Shown here one piece after another: positions 33,034 to 39,828 of a DNA stretch of 39,828 bases. A program made the translations under genes and the position numbers. The stretch is from Alphaproteobacteria bacterium (lineage in GTDB: Bacteria; Pseudomonadota; Alphaproteobacteria; SHVP01). The notes beneath the pieces are model-generated. The model was not told the DNA's origin. It saw only the letters and a program-made list of their open reading frames with translations, and searched no databases. The stretch spans positions 1 through 39,828 of the forward strand of contig SHVP01000011.1 of the NCBI GenBank assembly GCA_009694165.1. The letters are read 5' to 3'. The number at the start of each line of letters is the position of its first letter. Position 1 is the first letter of the stretch.

Positions 33034-35373
33034 ATGCCGCCCATCACGTCCCACTTCAAGACCGCCACCCATTGGGGTCATTACGAGGCTGAAGTTTGCG
33101 ACGGTCGGCTGGTCGGGCTGACGCCGATCGCCAAGGATGCCGACCCCTCGCCGATCGGGCCGGGGATGGCCAAGGCGGTGCAGGACGACCTGCGCATCCG
33201 CCAACCGATGGTGCGGGCCGGCTGGCTCGACCAGGGCCCGGAAGCCTCGCGCCAAGGCCGCGGCGGCGAACCGTTCGTGCCGGTCAGCTGGGAACGGGCC
33301 TGGGACCTGGCTGCCGCCGAGATCAAGCGCATCAAGGAGAAGTTCGGCAACCAGGCGATTTATGCCGGCGGCTACGGCTGGGCCAGCGCCGGCAAGTTCC
33401 ATCACGCGCAAAGCCACATGCGCAAGTTCTTCAACCTGATCGGCGGCAACGTCAAATCGGTCAACTCCTATTCGTTGGCGGCTGCCGAGGTGATCGTGCC
33501 GCGCGTCGTCGGCACCTGGGGCGAGATCTACGAGCAGACGACGACCTGGCCGGTGATCGCCGATCACACCAAACTGTTCGTGATGTTCGGCGGCGCGCCG
33601 CTCAAGAACGCGCAAGTCGACGGCGGTGGCATGGCGCGCCACACGGCCAAGCAATGGTTGCAGCGCTGCAAGGAGGCCGGCGTCGAGTTCGTCAACATCG
33701 GGCCGGTCCGCGACGACGCCGCCGAGTTCCTCGACGCCGAGTGGATCGCGGCGCGCCCGAACACCGACACCGCGCTGATGATGGGCCTCGCCCATACGCT
33801 CGTCAGCGAGGGACGCTACGACCAGGCCTTCCTCGATCGCTATACCGTCGGCTGGGACCGGTTCCGTGCGTACCTTATGGGCGACACCGACGGCCAGCCC
33901 AAGTCGGCCGAGTGGGCCGCGCGGGTGACCGACCTCGATGCCAAGGTCATTCGTTCGCTGGCCCGACGCATGAGCGAGACGCGCACGCTGATTACCGCCG
34001 CGTGGTCGCTGCAACGCGCCGAGCACGGCGAGCAGCCCTATTGGATGCTGCCGACGCTGGCCGCCATCCTCGGCCAGATCGGCCTGCCCGGCGGCGGGTT
34101 CGGCTACGGCTATGGCGCCGTCAATAACGTCGGCAGCCCCGACCCCAAGATCGCCGGGCCGGCGCCCAATCCCGGCCACAGCCCGATCAACGTCTTCATC
34201 CCGTCCTCTCGCGTCACCGACATGTTGCTCAATCCGGGGGCGACGATCGACTACGACGGCCAGCGCCTCACCTTTCCCGACGTCCACATGATCTATTGGT
34301 GCGGCGGCAATCCGTTTCACCATCACCAGGACCTCAATCGACTGGTGGCGGCGTGGAAAAAGCCCGACACCGTGATCGTCAACGAACCGTGGTGGAACCC
34401 GGTGGCGCGGCACGCCGACATCGTGTTTCCGGCGACGACGCCGCTCGAACGCAACGACATCGGCTCGGGCTATGCCGACAGCTACCTCACCCCGATGAAG
34501 CGCGCGATCGATCCCGTGGGCGAGGCGAAGAACGACTTCGACATTTTTTCCGGGTTGGCCACGCATTTCGGCGTCGGCGACGCCTTTACCGAGAATCGCA
34601 GCGAAGAAGAGTGGCTGCGCTACCTCTACAACGTCTTTCGCCAGAAATCAGCCGAGCAGGCGATGGATCTGCCCGGGTTCGACGAGTTTTGGAACGGGGA
34701 TGAACTCAAGCTGCCGGTCGCCGACCGCCGGATTACGATGTTGGAGAACTTCCGCCGCGACCCCAACCAGCATCGTCTGCGCACGCCGTCGGGCAAGATC
34801 GAGATCTACTCGGAGAAGATCGCCGGCTTCGGCTACGACGACTGCCCGGGTCATCCAACCTGGATGGAACCGCGCGAATGGCTGGGCGCGGCGCTCGCCG
34901 CCAAGTATCCCCTGCATATGATTTCGAACCAGCCGAAGACGCGTCTGCACAGCCAGTATGACAACGGCGGCTACGCCCAGGGGAGCAAGATCAAAGGGCG
35001 CGAGCCAATCTGGTTGCACCCCGACGACGCCGTGGCGCGCGGCATCGCCGACGGCGACATCGTGCGGGTCTTCAACGACCGCGGCGCCTGCCTGGCGGGC
35101 GCCGTCGTCACCACCGCCGTGCGCCGCCGCGTTGCCATGTTCAACACCGGCGCCTGGTTCGATCCGGTCGAACCGGGCAAGCCCGGGTCGCTCGACGCCC
35201 ACGGCAACGCCAACGTCCTCACCCAGGACCGCGGCACCTCGAAGCTGGCCCAGGGTCCGAGCGCGCAATCGTGCCTGGTCGAGGTGGAGAAGTTCCGCGG
35301 CGTCGTGCCGCCGGTCAATGCGTTCAAGCCGCCGCCGATCATCAGCCGAACGCGAAAGCCTCGGCAATCCTAG
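33034..35373 (+). CDS. DMSO reductase-family molybdoenzyme (BisC/TorA-like)
   Basis: The 779-residue protein is a large molybdopterin-guanine-dinucleotide enzyme. There is no N-terminal Cys cluster for Fe-S and no twin-arginine signal. The molybdenum ligand is Ser147 in VKSVNSYSLAAAEV, the same type as in DMSO, TMAO and biotin sulfoxide reductases. PPVSWERAWDLAA-like SWERAWDLAAAEIKRIKEKF, MIYWCGGNPFHHHQDLNRLV, VVNEPWWNPVARHADIVFPA-like segments and the C-terminal SNQPKTRLHSQYDNGG (pterin binding) all fit. It is probably cytoplasmic, closest in type to BisC, and would reduce an N- or S-oxide. Electron donor genes are absent. ATG 33034 follows GAGG. Confidence 0.9.
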   Translation: MPPITSHFKTATHWGHYEAEVCDGRLVGLTPIAKDADPSPIGPGMAKAVQDDLRIRQPMVRAGWLDQGPEASRQGRGGEPFVPVSWERAWDLAAAEIKRIKEKFGNQAIYAGGYGWASAGKFHHAQSHMRKFFNLIGGNVKSVNSYSLAAAEVIVPRVVGTWGEIYEQTTTWPVIADHTKLFVMFGGAPLKNAQVDGGGMARHTAKQWLQRCKEAGVEFVNIGPVRDDAAEFLDAEWIAARPNTDTALMMGLAHTLVSEGRYDQAFLDRYTVGWDRFRAYLMGDTDGQPKSAEWAARVTDLDAKVIRSLARRMSETRTLITAAWSLQRAEHGEQPYWMLPTLAAILGQIGLPGGGFGYGYGAVNNVGSPDPKIAGPAPNPGHSPINVFIPSSRVTDMLLNPGATIDYDGQRLTFPDVHMIYWCGGNPFHHHQDLNRLVAAWKKPDTVIVNEPWWNPVARHADIVFPATTPLERNDIGSGYADSYLTPMKRAIDPVGEAKNDFDIFSGLATHFGVGDAFTENRSEEEWLRYLYNVFRQKSAEQAMDLPGFDEFWNGDELKLPVADRRITMLENFRRDPNQHRLRTPSGKIEIYSEKIAGFGYDDCPGHPTWMEPREWLGAALAAKYPLHMISNQPKTRLHSQYDNGGYAQGSKIKGREPIWLHPDDAVARGIADGDIVRVFNDRGACLAGAVVTTAVRRRVAMFNTGAWFDPVEPGKPGSLDAHGNANVLTQDRGTSKLAQGPSAQSCLVEVEKFRGVVPPVNAFKPPPIISRTRKPRQS

Positions 35374-35750
35374 CCCCGGCGGCGTTAACTAGCCGTTAAC
35401 CTTAACCCGTGAGGATGGGAGCCATGCTCCTCTCCTCCCCGAGCATCGATCGCCGGTCCGGCTCTCTAGCCCCCCAAGAACGGGGGTTCGAAGGCCGGCC
35501 GGCGGTCGCCCCCGCCTCCGCCTCGGCTACGGTGCGGCGGTAACGGTGACCCTGTCCGACGCGCTCCCCGTCGCCCGGAGCGCCGCCGTCGATGGGGCCA
35601 TGGTCCGCGAAGCGGCCAGCCCGACGCCCCGGGTGGTGTCAATTCTCCGCGTCGTCGTCGACGCCTTGATCGCGTTGTTGGTTCCGGCCCAGCGCCCGGC
35701 GCGCCGCGAGCGCCGGCGGTTCCCACGCCCCCGCACGCTCTCCCAGCACG
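35374..35750. other. 377-bp stretch with at most one weak ORF
   Basis: The first 60 bp contain GTTAAC twice (35385-35401), and 35470-35488 can form a C5/G5 hairpin without a T-tract, so it may be a weak terminator for the molybdoenzyme. The rest is G/C-rich; the only coding-like frame is at 35546-35767. Confidence 0.4.
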
Positions 35751-35767
35751 TCAACCTATACGCCTAG
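35546..35767 (+). CDS. Possible small protein, 73 residues, one hydrophobic segment
   Basis: From GTG 35546 the frame reads [20 protein letters not shown], then a hydrophobic stretch [19 protein letters not shown] and a basic tail ([17 protein letters not shown]). About nine in ten third positions are G or C, as in real genes here. There is no good ribosome site and no recognised family. It overlaps the end of the broken hydrolase-OsmC gene by 17 bases. It could be a small membrane peptide or chance. Confidence 0.3.
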   Translation: MTLSDALPVARSAAVDGAMVREAASPTPRVVSILRVVVDALIALLVPAQRPARRERRRFPRPRTLSQHVNLYA

Positions 35768-36975
35768 GCGCCGACCGGCCGACGATCACGATTTCTGACT
35801 GCAGGGTGCGGTTGACCGGGCACATGTCGGCGACTTCCAGCAGGCGTTGCCGCTGCTCGGGCGTCAGGTCGCCCTGCAGGTCAAGCGTCTTTTCGATGCG
35901 ATCGATCTTGCCTTCCTTCGTTTCGCAATCGGCGCAGTCGGCGGCGTGGATCTTGTCGTGCGTCAGGCCGCACGGCAACGCGTTCGAGCGGCCACTTCTG
36001 CCGCTCGGCGTAAAGGCGAAGCGTCATCGACGTGCAGGCGCCGAGCGCCGGCAGCAGAAACCTGTAGGGCGACGGTCCGGTATCGGTACCGCCGGCCGCC
36101 ACCGGCTCGTCGGCCAGCAGGTGGTGCGGGCCGATGACGACCTCGTTCTGGAATTTACCAACGCCGGTCTGGCCGACCAGCACCTGCGCGTGATCGGCCG
36201 TGCGCGAAGTCGGCAGGGCCGACACATAACGGCCGGCCCAGGCGGCGATTACCTCGGCCGCATAGTCGGCGTCCTCGCGCCGCGACAGCAGATGATCGGC
36301 GCGGTCGAGCGAAATGAAGCTCTTGGGGTGCTTCGCGGCCTGAAAGATCTAAGCGGCATTGTCGATGCCAACGGTGTCGTCGACGGGCGAGTGCAGCACC
36401 AGAAGCACACGCTTCAAGCCGCCGAGCGCCGCCACGAGCGACTGGCCGACCACATCGGTCAGGAATTGACGCGTGATGGTGAACGGGCGTCCGGCGAGGT
36501 TGACCTCGGCGGCGCCACTCGTGGCGATGGCCGCCTCATGATCGGTGAACAAGCCGCGCACGTGTTCGGGCGAGGCGGGGGCGCCGATCGTGCAGACCGC
36601 CTTGACTTCGGGAATCCGGCCGACCGCCGCAATAACCGCCGCGCCGCCGAACGAATGACCGATCAGCAGCGCCGGCGCTGACCGGTTCTGCCCCAGCCAA
36701 TCGGCCGCGCGCACCAGGTCTTCGACGTTCGACGAAAAGTTGGTGTTGGCGAACTCTCCCGCGGAGTGACCGAGACCGGTTAAGTCGAAGCACAGCACGG
36801 CGATCCCCTGCGCCGCTAGGCCGCGTGCGATGCGCATTGCGCCGACCAGGTCCTTTGAGCAAGTGAAGCAATGGGCGAACAGTGCGTAGGCCCGCACCGG
36901 GCCGATCGGAAGGTCCAGGTGGGCCGCCAAAGCAAAGCCCTGCGAACCCGGAAACGTGATGCGTTCGGGCGACAT
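35751..36975 (-). pseudogene. Bifunctional alpha/beta hydrolase-OsmC protein broken by a stop and a frameshift
   Basis: This is a fusion of an alpha/beta hydrolase (N-terminal) and an OsmC-like peroxidase/reductase domain (C-terminal); intact homologues are near 400 residues. From ATG 36975 it has the elbow [11 protein letters not shown] and continues to [18 protein letters not shown], where TAG at 36349 interrupts; the same frame resumes at once with [20 protein letters not shown], then [20 protein letters not shown]. At about 35970-35978 one extra base (likely C) moves the last part, [40 protein letters not shown] and MCPVNRTL, to another frame. Repairing both lesions gives 407 residues. 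The hydrolase serine (in GHSFGG) survives and a 208-residue hydrolase without its catalytic His could still be made. The OsmC domain carries the redox Cys near ALGACTSMT. Confidence 0.88.
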
Positions 36976-37063
36976 GCGGATTCCCCCGGTGGCGAAGGGC
37001 TTAGCTTACGCCCGAACGGGCGGGTGGGCGAAAAACAGCGGACCTCCGGCACAACGGGCTACG

Positions 37064-37795
37064 ATGGCGACCTCCCTCGCATCGCTCAAACAATCCATGC
37101 CCATAGTCAAACGCTTCGCCCCGCTCGTCGTATTGATCGTGCTCGTCGCCGTCATCTTCGCCACCGGGCTGCACCGCTATCTGTCGTTCGAGACGCTGCG
37201 GCAGAACCGCGAAACTCTCACCGCGTTTGTCGCCGACAACCAGGTCGGTGCGGCGCTGCTTTTCGTCCTCGTCTACGCGGCGGCCGTAGCCTGCTCGCTG
37301 CCGGGCGCCACGGTCCTCACAGTGACCGGCGGCTTCCTGTTCGGGGCGGTGTTCGGCACCATCTATGTCGTGCTGGCGGCTACGCTCGGGGCGACCCTCG
37401 TGTTCCTGATCGCCCGAAGCTCGCTCGGCCACCTGTTGCGGGCGAGAGCAGGCGGCGCCCTGCAGCGTCTTGAAGCGGGCTTCCGTGCCGGCGCCTTCAA
37501 CTACCTGCTGTTCCTTCGGCTGGTCCCGGCCTTCCCGTTCTTTCTCGTCAATCTAGTGCCGGCCTTCCTCGGCGTGCCGCTCCGCACCTACGTCCTGGCG
37601 ACCCTCATCGGCATCATCCCGGCGTCGTTCGTGTTCACCGTCGTCGGTGTGGGTCTCGGCAGCATTTTCGACCGACAGGAGTACTTCACGCTCGCTGGCG
37701 CGCTGACTCCGGAGATCATCGCCGCGTTGGTGGGCTTGGGCGTCCTCGCGCTGGTGCCGATTGCCGTCAAGAAATGGCGCGACCGGCGGCGCTAG
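37064..37795 (+). CDS. TVP38/TMEM64 (VTT-domain) membrane protein
   Basis: The 243-residue protein is mostly hydrophobic with about five or six membrane segments (VVLIVLVAVIFATGL near 20-35; VGAALLFVLVYAAAVACSLP; IYVVLAATLGATLVFLIA; LRTYVLATLIGIIPASFVFT; IAALVGLGVLALVPIAV). The VTT signature is present: LPGATVLTVTGGFLFGAVFG (G-x-x-F-G-x-x-x-G) and NYLLFLRLVPAFPFFLVNLV (R-L-x-P-x-x-P). The DedA-related fold suggests a scramblase or transporter for lipid-linked molecules. The ATG 37064 has a weak site; ATG 37097 is an alternative. It is divergent from the broken hydrolase-OsmC gene. Confidence 0.88.
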   Translation: MATSLASLKQSMPIVKRFAPLVVLIVLVAVIFATGLHRYLSFETLRQNRETLTAFVADNQVGAALLFVLVYAAAVACSLPGATVLTVTGGFLFGAVFGTIYVVLAATLGATLVFLIARSSLGHLLRARAGGALQRLEAGFRAGAFNYLLFLRLVPAFPFFLVNLVPAFLGVPLRTYVLATLIGIIPASFVFTVVGVGLGSIFDRQEYFTLAGALTPEIIAALVGLGVLALVPIAVKKWRDRRR

Positions 37796-37796
37796 A

Positions 37797-38588
37797 TCAC
37801 CAGGTATTGCGCAGTTCGCGCAATTTCACGAAGACGGTCTGCGCATCGGGCTCGCGCGCCAGATCGGAAAATCGTTCACGCAGTCTTGCGATCACGGTCG
37901 GGCTCGACAAGCGGAAGAAAGTGTTGATCTCCTTCTCATCGCCGATCGTCGTCACCGCGCCGTGCGCGGGATCTTCGCCCTTGACCTTCGCCAGCAGGTC
38001 CGCCGCCCGTCGATTGTCGGGCTCGCGGTCGAGCGTAAAACCGAGGTTCTTCTCGATGTAGTGGTGCCCGGGATAAATGCGCGTGGCATCGGGAAGCTTG
38101 ACCAATTGCTTGGTGAAGGTGGCGTAGAGTTCGAACGGGTGACCACCGCCGTGGCAATTGCCGGCCCCCGCGTTGAACAGGGTGTCACCGCAAAAGAGCG
38201 CCGCAGTTTCGCCATGCGCCAGCAGACAGACGTGGCTCATGGTATGCCCCGGCGTATCGAGCGCCTGCAGCTCGACCCGTTTGCCGACCTTGACGACGTC
38301 GCCGGCGCGCAAGCCGCGATCCATGCCGGGAATTTTGGCCGACGCGCCGTGATGGGCGAGCAGTTTGGCGCCGGTCTTGGCGATCAGTGGTTGGTTGCCG
38401 CCGGTATGATCGCCGTGCTCGTGCGTGTTGAGAACCTGGCGGATGGTCCACCCGCGAGCCGTGGCACGGGCGAGACATTTTTCATGGTCGAGCGGATCGA
38501 TCGCCAAGGCCTCGCCGGTCTCCGGACAGGCGATCAAATAATTGTAATTGCGGTAGTCGTTAGCGGTCCAAATCTGCTCGACCAGCAT
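37797..38588 (-). CDS. gloB: Hydroxyacylglutathione hydrolase (glyoxalase II)
   Basis: The 263-residue metallo-beta-lactamase-fold enzyme begins MLVEQIWTANDYRNYNYLIA and has the binuclear-metal signature H56-x-H58-x-D60-H61 (NTHEHGDHTGG), LDTPGHTMSHVCLL (third His), FCGDTLFNAGAGNC (bridging Asp) and YPGHHYIEKNLGF, followed by the C-terminal HAGH domain with a NRRAADLLAKVKGEDP helix. It hydrolyses S-D-lactoylglutathione to glutathione and D-lactate. ATG 38588 is chosen over ATG 38594 because AGGGG sits at better spacing; both are possible. The open frame up to 38780 has no homology. It is convergent with the TVP38-type gene. Confidence 0.9.
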   Translation of the reverse strand: MLVEQIWTANDYRNYNYLIACPETGEALAIDPLDHEKCLARATARGWTIRQVLNTHEHGDHTGGNQPLIAKTGAKLLAHHGASAKIPGMDRGLRAGDVVKVGKRVELQALDTPGHTMSHVCLLAHGETAALFCGDTLFNAGAGNCHGGGHPFELYATFTKQLVKLPDATRIYPGHHYIEKNLGFTLDREPDNRRAADLLAKVKGEDPAHGAVTTIGDEKEINTFFRLSSPTVIARLRERFSDLAREPDAQTVFVKLRELRNTW

Positions 38589-38610
38589 GGCCATCCCCTG
38601 TGCTGGCGCG

Positions 38611-38634
38611 CGGCCTGCCCGGTCGGGCAGGCCG
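38611..38634. promoter_or_regulatory. Perfect 24-bp inverted repeat in the gloB/DUF2461 gap
   Basis: CGGCCTGCCCG, two bases (GT), CGGGCAGGCCG: 11-bp arms, all matching. It ends 23 bp before the gloB start (38588). It could be an operator or a 5' hairpin; nothing decides between them. Confidence 0.55.
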
Positions 38635-38753
38635 ACGACGCCGGCGCCGATTAGGCCGGACTCGGCCGTGCCGCGCAAGACGAGCGCAACCGGACGTGGC
38701 GATCGATGGCTGGGGCTGCGCTGTGCTAGGCGGCGCGGGCGGGAGGACGAGCA

Positions 38754-39451
38754 ATGACCAAGGCACCTTCGTCGTTTCAAGGCTTCGGCAAGACGATGCC
38801 GGCGTTCATAACCGGATTAGTGAGCCACAACACCAAGGCCTGGTTCGACGCCCACAAGGACCAGTACGAGGCGGCGCTGCTCGAACCGGCCAAAGCCTTC
38901 GTGGTCGAATTCGGCCAGGCCGTGCAGGGTCGGTACCGGGGCTACGGGCCGAGCCGAAAGTCAACGGCTCGACCATGCGGCTCAACCGCGATACGCGCTT
39001 CTCCAAGAACAAGAGTCCTTACAAGGACTATTTCGGCCTGTGGTTCCGGGAAGGAACGGGCAAGTCTCGCGAGTGCCCGGGATTTTTCTTGGCCCTCACC
39101 GGCGAAGGGACGCTGGTGCTGGGCGCCGGCATGCACCAGTTCCAGCCGGGCCAACTCGAGGCCTATCGCCGGGCGGTGGTTGACCGCGAGCAAGGCGCAG
39201 CCCTCCGCCGGCTGGTCGATCGCCTCGCCAAAGCGGGCGCGACGATCGGCGTGTCGCAATTGAAGCGTGTGCCGCAGGGCTTCGATCCCGATCACGCCAA
39301 CGCCGATCTGCTGCGTCATGTCGGCCTGGTGGGCTGGCACGAGAGCGCGATACCGCGCGAGCTGTTCACCGCGGCAGCGCCGGCCTATTGCACCCAGCGG
39401 GCCGTGGCGTTCGTGCTGCTGCATCGCTGGCTGATCGCCAACGTGGCCTAG
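38754..39451 (+). pseudogene. DUF2461 family protein with a one-base deletion
   Basis: ATG 38754 starts MTKAPSSFQGFGKTMPAFIT and continues HNTKAWFDAHKDQYEAALLE and PAKAFVVEFGQAVQGR. Near 38928-38935 a base is missing; the homology moves to another frame as VPGLRAEPKVNGSTMRLNRD, TRFSKNKSPYKDYFGLWFRE, GFFLALTGEGTLVLGAGMHQ and on to the stop at 39449-39451. Restoring one G (CAG GGT CGG GTA) gives a 232-residue protein, a normal DUF2461 length. Function unknown. Its stop codon overlaps that of the FkbM-type gene tail to tail (CTAG). Confidence 0.86.
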
Positions 39452-39828
39452 CCGGCCAGACGCGGATTACCCGCCGCCAGCACGCCATCTTCGGTGGTGA
39501 AGTCGCCGGTGGCGGCGGTGAAGGCGGTGTTGGGCATCAGATCGAAGGCAATATCCTAGCCGCGGGATCTGAGCAGGGTGACCATCGCGGCGTGCGCGCC
39601 GGCACCGTGGGTGCCGAGATGAAGCCAGCGGACCTTGCGATCGAGCAGATCCATCGCCGGCGGCAGGACCGCCAGTTCAGCCCCCTGGATGTCGACCTCG
39701 AGGAGATCGACGACGTCGAGCGGACCGAGGATGTCCGCGAGGGTCACGGCGCTGACGATGTCGAGGCGAAGGGTGTCCTCGCTGTCGACAATCGGCAGCT
39801 CGATCTCCGTCGTCATCTTGCGCAAGAC
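39448..39828 (-). pseudogene. FkbM-type methyltransferase, C-terminal part, with an in-frame TAG
   Basis: The minus-strand frame enters at the window edge and has the FkbM signature VVDLLEVDIQGAELAVL (the D-x-x-G-x-E motif), then DRKVRWLHLGTHGAGAHAAM and VTLLRSRG. TAG follows at 39556-39558, where such proteins usually have Trp (G-W-x-x). The same frame continues beyond it as DIAFDLMPNTAFTAATGDFT and DGVLAAGNPRLAG to the true stop at 39448. So it is a TGG to TAG change or sequencing error. FkbM proteins O-methylate small molecules or sugars. The N-terminal SAM domain is mostly outside the window. Confidence 0.75.

Noticed and set aside
32914..34566. 550-codon minus-strand open frame
   Set aside because: It lies entirely opposite the molybdoenzyme, and its Arg/Val/Asp-rich composition is the usual antisense shadow of a G/C-rich gene.

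Overview
The window is high-GC DNA (roughly two thirds G+C by eye, strong G/C preference at third codon positions) with Shine-Dalgarno sites and gene families typical of soil or marine Alphaproteobacteria. That placement is inference: there is no rRNA, tRNA or phylogenetic marker to test it. I see no tRNA or rRNA gene, CRISPR array, insertion sequence, integrase or origin. The content is an accessory catabolic region of about 38 genes, gene fragments and broken genes in short operons of one to four genes.

Layout. 1-5.9 kb: an edge-truncated alpha/beta hydrolase, a GST, a frameshifted methyltransferase, an aminoglycoside-phosphotransferase-fold kinase, a two-module alpha/beta hydrolase and a cupin-like protein. 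5.9-11.5 kb (minus strand): a catabolic operon in the order isochorismatase-type hydrolase, RraA-like protein, FAD oxidoreductase, solute-binding protein; then a VOC protein with two operator-like palindromes and a broken WYL regulator. 11.6-19.1 kb: a second alpha/beta hydrolase, an operon of MDR oxidoreductase, MmgE/PrpD and ASCH protein, an intact methyltransferase, an isocitrate-lyase/PEP-mutase-family lyase, an ICMT-like membrane methyltransferase and a third methyltransferase. 19.3-22.5 kb: a tail-to-tail scar of two truncated genes (CBS and VOC), a serine beta-lactamase-fold hydrolase, an AlkD-like HEAT protein, a zinc-ribbon protein and a TetR regulator with an 18-bp palindrome. 22.7-27.6 kb: FAD-linked oxidase, quinone oxidoreductase, frameshifted aspartate-semialdehyde dehydrogenase, DUF2277 and msrA. 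27.7-35.4 kb: two tandem cupin-like genes, a solute-binding protein that appears to start at CTG, an acyl-CoA-dehydrogenase-fold monooxygenase, a hypothetical protein and a DMSO-reductase-family molybdoenzyme. 35.8-39.8 kb: a broken alpha/beta hydrolase-OsmC fusion, a TVP38-type membrane protein, glyoxalase II, a frameshifted DUF2461 gene and an edge-truncated FkbM-type methyltransferase with an in-frame stop.

Two themes stand out. First, three families are each present in three copies here: a methyltransferase with an unusual N-terminal half, a bicupin, and an alpha/beta hydrolase whose nucleophile elbow carries His, Arg or Gly instead of Ser. They are interleaved with single-copy catabolic enzymes and two solute-binding proteins that lack permeases, which suggests uptake and breakdown of oxygenated organic compounds of unknown identity. 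Second, eight loci are broken. There are six one-base frameshifts, three in-frame stops and one deletion junction that cut two genes. Some may be sequencing errors, but the deletion scar cannot be explained that way, and the genes with combined lesions are hard to.
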